Positions 56,311 through 64,000 of a stretch of DNA of 64,000 nt are shown here, piece after piece. The notes below the pieces were generated by a model, which ran no database searches, was not told the DNA's origin, and was given only the letters and a program-made list of their open reading frames with translations. The stretch spans positions 94,244-158,243 of the forward strand of contig JACDOX010000297.1 of NCBI GenBank assembly GCA_014549065.1, read 5' to 3'. The position numbers and the translations under genes are program-made. Numbering within the stretch: position 1 is the first letter of the stretch; the number at the start of each line of letters is the position of its first letter. Origin of the DNA: Cardinalis cardinalis. Its lineage: Eukaryota > Chordata > Aves > Passeriformes > Cardinalidae.

Positions 56311-57834
56311 ACCCCAGAGCTGGGGCAGCCCAGGATCCCCACAGCAGCAGCTCTGTGGGGCTGTGTCACTGCTGGCACTTTGGGGATGAGGCCTCTGCTC
56401 TGCCCCAAAACAGCTGAGANCTCACCCAAGAAAGTTAAATTGAAACCAAGGCATCAAACTCCCTCTGGGATGAAAGCCAAGGCTGTCCTATCTGAGATAC
56501 CCAACTCCATGGTCCACAGAGCAGGAGAAAAGGGAGAAGCTCTTCTGCAAGATCTAGAGAAGATCAGAAAGTTCAGGGCACAAGGTGGAAAGAGAAGCCA
56601 TGGGAACAAGAAGTGGTGAGAAAACACCAACAACTGAATTATTTTAGGCTACAAAGAGATGGTTATATCTTAATTGTGTCTGTAAGGACATATAAAAATG
56701 GTCTTTATCCCCCCATTTCATCCATATTTCCCACAGCCAAATCAAAACCACCTTTCTGTATCACCCCCATCTCTCCAGAAGTGATTCATGTCACACACTN
56801 TGTTGGCTGCTCCACCAGAAATTTATTTTTCTTGGATAGATTCTCCTCAGCCTTTTCAATCAAGTTCAGCCAAGACACACTCTCTACTCCAGGACTTTTC
56901 ACAAGGACTAGATAATGTTTGTTTCATGCCAAGACACAAGGCAGGAGACAGAATAAAAGTATCTGTAGAGCAATCAGGCCACTTTCTACCTTCTGAGCAA
57001 ACTCCACTGCATTTCAAGTGCCACAGTTTGGAGCATCTCATACCCCAATTTTATTTTCAAGCTGTGTGAAGTCTGCANTAAATATCCAGCATTTCTATAA
57101 GGAGTTGGAAAGGGAGAAAAGAGAGAGGAATATTGGTCTGTTTCTTTAATTTGGACCTTTTGCAGCCAACAGTATGTTCTTTAACACTGGGCTCCAATTT
57201 GCAAGAATGGATTCNTCCTGAAGATGGGATATTTTTAGGTGATGTTTTGATTGGTGGCATTGAAACANCTGATCCAAGCAGCAGAGCTTCCATCGTTATC
57301 CCAAATCTCAGTCTCTCAAAAAAATCAAGACATCAATCTCATCAGGAGGATTTTTTATCAAAGATGTGTTCAGGAGGGTTTTCCTGTTCTTTTGGGGGAA
57401 GAGGGAGTGGGAGTGAATGGAGCATTACTCACCCTGCAGTCACCACTTTCTAGGAGTTGGGCTTTTCTAGAGACATGAATACTAGGCCTTTTTTTCATTT
57501 AGTTTTTTTTATTTACAAGCAGAAGCAAAGCATGTCACACTCACATATCTAAACGCCAGCATAAGAGCCAAAAAAACTGAACTGGGGCAACTTTCAGTCA
57601 AGTAATTCATGAGCAAAGGCAGCAAATGAGAATAGTTTGGAGTGTTATGCCATCATCCAGACCTTAATGCTTGGTAAAACTAAAAATAGGTTCACACAAG
57701 GAATAGAACAGAGGTTCTCAACCCACTGGGATCTCTGAAGAGTGCTGCAAACATCATTGCAAACAGGGTGAGCCCTCCCCAGCCCCAGGAACTGCTCCCC
57801 ATCCATCTGAGGGTACCCCAGCCCAAGCTGAGGG

Positions 57835-58250
57835 NNNNNNNNNNNNNNNNNNNNNNNNNNNNNNNNNNNNNNNNNNNNNNNNNNNNNNNNNNNNNNNNNN
57901 NNNNNNNNNNNNNNNNNNNNNNNNNNNNNNNNNNNNNNNNNNNNNNNNNNNNNNNNNNNNNNNNNNNNNNNNNNNNNNNNNNNNNNNNNNNNNNNNNNNN
58001 NNNNNNNNNNNNNNNNNNNNNNNNNNNNNNNNNNNNNNNNNNNNNNNNNNNNNNNNNNNNNNNNNNNNNNNNNNNNNNNNNNNNNNNNNNNNNNNNNNNN
58101 NNNNNNNNNNNNNNNNNNNNNNNNNNNNNNNNNNNNNNNNNNNNNNNNNNNNNNNNNNNNNNNNNNNNNNNNNNNNNNNNNNNNNNNNNNNNNNNNNNNN
58201 NNNNNNNNNNNNNNNNNNNNNNNNNNNNNNNNNNNNNNNNNNNNNNNNNN
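57835..58250. other. Assembly gap of 416 N
   Basis: The gap lies in KANSL1 intron 2; frames crossing it are artefacts. The left flank (GCCCTCCCCAGCCCCAGG, then CCCCAGCCCAAGCTGAGGG) is GC-rich. Confidence 0.99.
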
Positions 58251-58947
58251 ACTCCCTGCACGTGTCAGAAGAAAGCCTACAACACATGGGAGGTTTTCAA
58301 ACACATTCACAAACTCTGAAGCCAAGAGTTTCACAACAAAAGCCAACACAAAAGTCATTGTAGCAGGAACAAAGAGCCGTGGCTGCGAGTCCATTACTGC
58401 ACAGCCTGCAAGGGTCCAGAGGGCCAAGCAGGACCTGCAGCCAAACCATTACACATTTGCACCTCCCCAGATCGAGAGGACTCCGAGCTCTGGAAGAGAT
58501 ATGACAATTTTTTTTCATTAGAGGAGCTGGAAGGAGCTGTGGTAAGAACTAGAACTGTGATCAGCCAGTGCAGCTCTGCACTGTCAGCTCCCTGGAAGGG
58601 CCAGGGAGTTCATGACTACTAGAGAGGGTGGGATGTTTCCATCTAAATAAAAAAGAAAAGAGCCTTGGTAAAAGGGAAAATGTCCCTCTGAAATTATCAT
58701 ACAATCTTGTGCAATAAATGCAGCTTTAGAAGTGACATTACCCAGCTCTGAGCTAACAGGCAATTACAGTGACTGGAAAAGAGAGATTTTTGCATGGATT
58801 TCTACATTCTCCAAGACCTCTCTGNGAATGAAGACAACACTTTTCCATCAGCTCTCTGCCCTAGTGTGTGTCAAAACCTGATCAGAGGTTCGATGGAGAT
58901 GATTAATCCTGGAGGGAGCCAGGCAGCTGCTGCTCTCTGAGGCAGGG

Positions 58948-58984
58948 AGGAAGAGGAGGAGGAGGAGGAGGAGGAGGAGGAGGG
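58948..58984. repeat. GGA triplet repeat in KANSL1 intron 2
   Basis: About ten GGA units with an AGA interruption, the same motif family as the coding repeat at 13224. Confidence 0.9.
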
Positions 58985-59413
58985 GATCTACCTGTCTCCT
59001 TTCTCAGACAGCAGCACGAGCCACAGCTAAGGAGATAATTACAAATTCTCAGAACCCCCTTTATCCCACCAAGCATCAGCTAAATAAATAAACCAAGATG
59101 CTTTTGGACAAGCTACTCTCAGAAATGAAGTGAAAGCCAGGAGAGCTCCATTACTTCAATTAATACTCCCATTTGTACCAGGTCAGCAGCTCCCAAGGGC
59201 AGCGAGGACAGGCACATCCCACTATCCCTCATCCAACTAAATCCCCAATGGCTGGGCAATGAGCATCCAACTCACTTTAAAACTCCANCAGAGCTCTGTG
59301 GGACCCAACAGTAGAAATAGAAAAAGAAGGAAAAAAAGAGAAAAGGCTCCCTGGATATGTTTTCTTGAAAATTTTGGTTGCAGTCTCTCAAACTGGAAGG
59401 AAAATTACAGTTT

Positions 59414-59580
59414 TACAGAATCACAGAATGGTTTGGGTTGGGAAGGACCTTAAGGCTCATCCAGTGTCACCTCCTGCCCTGGGCAGGGACACCTTCCACT
59501 GTCTCAGGCTGCTCCAAATCCCATCCAACCTCGGATGGGGCAGCCCCAGCTGCTCTGGGCAGCAAAGTTTTCTCCCATGT
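59414..59580 (-). mobile_element. CR1 3' end, reverse
   Basis: TACAGAATCACAGAATGGTT, then TGGGAAGGACCTTAAGGCTC, GGGCAGGGACACCTTCCACT, GGCTGCTCCAAATCCCATCC and CAGCCCCAGCTGCTCTGGGC, form the best preserved CR1 tail in the window. Confidence 0.95.
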
Positions 59581-60194
59581 CTAATAAATTTAAGTAAAAC
59601 AATTTTTTTTTTCCCCAGTATGACAACTGCAGCAAGCCCAGAACAGGAAGATCACTTTATGTACTAGTTTGACTAGTTGAAAAATTCAAACACCTACATC
59701 AGAGAGGAAAAAAAATCCTACCAGAAAGCTCCAAAAGGAGGAGGGGGGGGAAAACTTCAATTATGTAAGGCAAAGATTGAAAGTAGCCAAGCGCTCTGCA
59801 TGCAGATGGCTGTTAACAAGCAGACAAGAAGCAGATGAAAGGGATTTTGAGGAATGCCGCGACATCAGAGGGAAACAATACCGAGAGGACTCCTCCAGCA
59901 TTCACCCAGTAACACTGGGCTCCAGAACAGACCCTCATTAGTGGGGACCACCTCGTTAGTCTGTGAGGGGCTGCAGAGGTTCCCTCCCTGCTGGAGTCCT
60001 GCAGTCACTGCTGTTCCAAGCATCACAGCTAAAAGCAGCTGGGAATTTACAACCAGAATCTTCACAGACGTGACAACAACGAACAGAACACCCACTACAT
60101 TTTCTCCTCATCCTCCTCTTTCAAGGAGCTGCATCACTGAGCACTACAAAGCTTTCACAGAGCATCTCTTTANTGCGGGAGGAAAACAGGCACA

Positions 60195-60262
60195 GGGGTG
60201 TCTGTGCAGAGCCAGGAGTTGGACTGGGTGATCCTCTTCCAACTCCAGATATTCTGTGATAA
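60195..60262 (+). mobile_element. Short CR1 3' terminus
   Basis: CCAGGAGTTGGACTGGGTGA, then TCCTCTTCCAACTCCAG and ATATTCTGTGAT, match the last 60 bp of an avian CR1. Confidence 0.8.
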
Positions 60263-62814
60263 TTTTCACTAAAGCCACTGAAACACTCAATCAAGTCATT
60301 TTTCCTTTCATTTTTCAGAGAGGAGCACCTTGTCCTGGCACACAAATTCATTGCTCAAGCACAAGAAAACATTGGCACAATAACCAACCCAATTTGCAGA
60401 GCAGCTAAGCTGATCAGGGCTTACCTGTACCCAGCCTGGAGGGCTTTGGTTTCAGGAGTTTAACATAATCAAAGCACGCTTGGTACAGAGAGAAAAGGGG
60501 GAAAAACAACGGCTGAGCTGTGCCACTGACAACTAGGATGGGTCATGAAAATTTTCTCTCCTCAGAGGATCCCATTTTGAAATAAATACTATCTCAAGAG
60601 GCAGCATGCAGGAGAATTAGCTGCAAAAAGAAACAGAACTCTTTCCATTCAAAAGACCTGGCCATGAATACCTGAGGAGGGGCACTGGGGCAGGTCTGAC
60701 AAGTGAAAGATTCACACAAAAGAGTGAACCAGCACAGAACCACTGTAACTGGAGACAGATGTAATTCCAGCCTGTTAGGAAGAATTTGAAATGCAGGAAA
60801 AAGGCAGCCAAAAAAAAGAAAAACCAGCAGTTACACACTTCATAAACCAGGTTAACATCGAATACACAACACAATGTCAATCAGAGCCTTCAGGTAAGAT
60901 TTTTTACAAGTATTACTTATTAAAAGTAGGCTTAAATAAGTCAGAGTTAAGCTGGTTCGGGCTTCCTGCCCATTTCCAGAGGCAGGGAGAGGGGGATGGC
61001 AGGGGGAGAGAGAGGGCTGAGCATGGAAAGCAGTCTTTAGGCACAATATGAATCACCACACCGAGGAATCTTCCTTAAGTGGCTGGCTACTACTCAAACA
61101 GATTCATTTTATTTAAAANGGGATGATTGTGACCAATATGCACACAACGAATCTTGGAGAAGTCATTACACGACACTCAGCTGCGTCTATCACAACGAAA
61201 AATAATTGAAAATTAATTTGTATCAATTTAATCCACCCTGACGTAGGAAAAGTGGTCAATGCCTTGGGAGATTTCCTAATGTGCTTAGTTTCTTAACATT
61301 ATTTTCTGCTGTCTCAGTATGAACAGCAACTTGCCTTTGACTTTCAGAAATCTCTGCTGATGGCAGGAGAGCTACCTACGACATGAAAGGAGCAGAGAGA
61401 GAATAATTTTCTTGTTTTAGCCTGAGACAGTAAAAGCCAACACCACAAAATGTTGCATACATGGAGCAAGANCCCTGCAAGTGTTCTGCATTCAAAATGC
61501 AGATCTACAGAAGGCTGATTGTCTCATTTTTTTGAAATAGCCAGCACGGGAATAGCAGAAGTCACATGGAGAAGGGCTCCGATTCACACAGAAATAGGCA
61601 GATTTAGCTGCTGCAATTTTATTCATGCAACTGTCCCAGCCTAGGAATAGCAACGGCTGCTGAACAGAAATATTCTCCCCCTGGCCACTGGGATGTGGGA
61701 GAAAAAAGTCACCAGGAACAGGAAGAGCCATCACCTCCTCCCATCAAAGCAGAGGGAGCAGGAGCTGGGAGCACAGCAGCTCCATTCTGCCNGAGCAGAG
61801 CCAGGATCACTGAGCACTGAAGCTGGGCCCTGCTCAGACAGATCCCTGTCCCAATTTCTGTCTCTGGCACCCACAAAAAAACCTCTCTGGTTCCCTCTCA
61901 GGAGTGGAATGGATTTGCTAATGCAACATCANCAGCCCTGAAACAGCCAAAGCTCAGCACTGGGTATTAAAGGGGAGCCACCAGGGAATTCAGGAAATGC
62001 ACANTGAGCCTATGAGCTGCTTCAAGGCTTCTAAATGAAAACATCCAATTTTATCTCAACTAAGCCTAGAGCCCCCCATGAATACCAATGGGTAACAGCT
62101 CCAAATTTTTAACATCATGGAAGGAGATGAAGCTCCAATAGCAGCTGGGATGCACATGGGCTGGGATGAGAAGCACTCTGGAGACAAAATGTTCTTTACC
62201 TGGACTAGGAGAACGAGCAACAGCAGATATTCCAAGCTTCACCTACAGCACCAGAGAGGAAAGACTTCGTAGCAAACATTCCCCAGATGACTGAAGCTCT
62301 CTTATTTTCCTGTTTGCTGGCCAAGACCAGCTCAATCTACGGATGGCTGCTCAATCCAGGAACTACATCAAACCCTCCCCTCTGCCTCCCATCACACACA
62401 TTTCCCTCCAATTCACACTGCTTTCCATTAATATTTGAAAGTCCTCCCTTACACAAATAAAATTCTTGCAACATTTCTTACAACATCGTTATGTGTTACT
62501 ATGGAAACTGCAAAAATGTCACAAAATACAAAAGCCTAAAGCTCTGCTGCATGAGGAGAACCCTGATCATCCTTAGTTCCCTCTTTGGGTAATTTGATGA
62601 TCAAATGTTTCGAGCCTAATATTAAAAAAGTCACTATTATAGTGTGTGTGGGGGGGGGTGTTTGGGTTTTTTGGCATTGCTTAAATTACTGAATATTTCA
62701 TTCAGCCAGCAGCCAAATGAAGTCACTTTTCACAAATCCACCCTGTAAGGAGGCACTTCTGAGGCAGTAACATGACATTCAAAACTCTCTGGAATTCCAT
62801 TCTGAGCAGAGCNG

Positions 62815-62975
62815 CTGTGGCTGCCCCCCTGGATCCCTGGCAGTGCCCAAGGCCAGGNTGGACACTGGGGTTTGGAGCAGCCTGGGACAGTGGAAGGTGT
62901 CCCTGCCATGGCAGGGGCNGCACTGCATGAACTTTAAGGTTCTTTCCCACCTAAAGCATTGTGTGAGTGCAATTA
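62815..62975 (+). mobile_element. CR1 3' end
   Basis: CCCCTGGATCCCTGGCAGTG, CCCAAGGCCAGG, GGAAGGTGTCCCTGCCATGG and GAACTTTAAGGTTCTTTCCC are followed by a worn terminus. Confidence 0.92.
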
Positions 62976-63264
62976 CAGAGGCAGGATGCACAGACAGGAG
63001 CTCTACCTCTTTAAACCAGAGGCTCTTTGAGAATCAGGGAGTTGTGCAGAGAGCACCCTGTGCTCATTCATAACCAGCAGGGACTGAAGTGCCTCAGAAG
63101 CAGGCGCGTCACGGGATGTGCCAGCCGAGCTGTGCCACCACTATCGCAGGGAACATCTCGTTTTGCAGCTGAGACACGGCGCTTGCACTCGAGCATGGGG
63201 GGAGAANAGCCATCTGCCAGCAGCTCACCTCACTAACCCGACAGATCCCGGCCCCACGGCAGCA

Positions 63265-64000
63265 CCAAACACACCCTGGGCTGCCCTCCATGCCCGGGGC
63301 TGCCCTCCCTGCTCAGGGTGCCCTCCTTGCCCAGGGTGACCCTCCCTGCCCAGGGTGACTCTCCTTCCCTGGGGCTGCCATCCCTGCCCAGGGTGACTCT
63401 CCTTCCCTGGGGCTGCCATCCCTGCCCAGGGTGACCCTCCCTACCAGGGGCTGCCATCCCTGCCTGGGGCTGCCCTCCCTATCCGGGATGACCCTCCCTG
63501 CCTGGATCTGCCCTCCTTGCCCAGGGTGACCCTACCCGGGGCTGCCATCCCTGCTCAGGGTGCCCTCCCTACCAGGGGCTGCCCTCCCTGCCCAGGGTGC
63601 CCTCCTTGCCCTCCCTGCCTGGGGCAGCCATCCCTGCCCAGGGTGCCCTCCTTGCCCTCCCTACCCGGGGCTGCCATCCCTGCCTGGATCTGCCCTCCCT
63701 GCCCAGGGTGACTCTCCTTCCTGGGGCTGCCATCCCTGCCTGGATCTGCCCTCCCTACCCAGGGTGACTCTCCTTCCCTGGGGCTGCCATCCCTGCTCAG
63801 AGTGCCCTCCTTGCCCAGGGTGACCCTCCCTACCCGGGGCTGCCCTCCCTGCCCAGGGTGACGCTCCTTCCCTGGGGCTGCCATCCCTGCCCAGGGTGAC
63901 TCTCCCTACCACGGGCTGCCATCTCTGCCTGGATCTGCCCTCCTTGCCCAGGCTGACCCTCCCTACCCGGATCTGCCCTCCCTGCCCAGGGTGACTCTCC
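63265..64000. repeat. GC-rich minisatellite with 18-19 bp units, cut by the window edge
   Basis: About 38 units run to the last base. Common versions are GGCTGCCATCCCTGCCCAG, GGTGACCCTCCCTGCCCAG and GGTGACTCTCCTTCCCTGG, all 19 bp, with some 18-bp forms. Long open frames on both strands in this stretch are by-products of the repeat. Confidence 0.93.

Larger units (their letters stand above)
34465..64000 (-). other. KANSL1 intron 2 (at least 29.5 kb, continues past the window)
   Basis: No KANSL1 exon is found here; the large first coding exon expected to encode about 430 residues would be obvious. The interval holds CR1 tails, one solo LTR, simple repeats, a gap, a candidate small reading frame and an end minisatellite. 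The remaining stretches (37-41.7, 42-45.8, 51-55.9, 60.3-62.8 kb) show nothing I can name. Confidence 0.8.

Noticed and set aside
57645..58427. Frames of 177-260 codons across 57.8-58.3 kb
   Set aside because: They exist only because the 416-N gap contains no stops.

Overview
The window is vertebrate nuclear DNA from a bird, most likely a songbird. Recognisable exons are few and separated by long introns with GT/AG splice sites. The dispersed repeats are CR1 retroposon tails, plus one solo LTR of a type I associate from memory with passerine genomes. The two genes present sit tail to tail in the order known from human 17q21.31: MAPT (tau) on the + strand and KANSL1 on the - strand. About 1 base in 300 is an isolated N, and there are three assembly gaps (10725-10763, 33369-34324, 57835-58250).

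Left part (1-11.0 kb): the 3' half of MAPT. It holds repeat R2 (human exon 10) twice in tandem (2431-2523 and 2671-2763), R3 (5938-6019), R4 (6171-6283), the C-terminal exon (8180-8395) and a roughly 2.6 kb 3' UTR with poly(A) signals at 9193 and 11007. The exon encoding R1 lies left of the window. The duplicated R2 exon is the most striking coding feature. The two exons differ at one base, both are in frame, and both keep the stem-loop over the 5' splice site. Tau from this locus could therefore carry three, four or five microtubule-binding repeats; I recall that isoforms with up to five repeats have been reported for chicken tau.

Middle part (about 11.4-34.5 kb): thirteen coding exons of KANSL1 on the - strand, equivalent to human exons 3-15, with the 3' UTR at about 11.44-13.19 kb. 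All exon phases join without a break, giving about 680 residues. This includes the WDR5-binding motif, the PEHE region that binds the acetyltransferase KAT8 (MOF), and a C-terminus carrying a run of 20 serines encoded by a TCC repeat. The large first coding exon is not in the window.

Right part (34.5-64 kb): the interior of KANSL1 intron 2. It contains CR1 tails, a solo LTR, simple repeats, a gap, a small lysine-rich open reading frame of unknown status, and a GC-rich minisatellite running off the right edge. Several GC-rich minisatellites in the window share a period of 19 bp, or 38 bp as a double.

The two genes have unrelated products: tau stabilises axonal microtubules, while KANSL1 is the scaffold of the nuclear NSL histone acetyltransferase complex. 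They share only the convergent 3' ends, about 0.4 kb apart.
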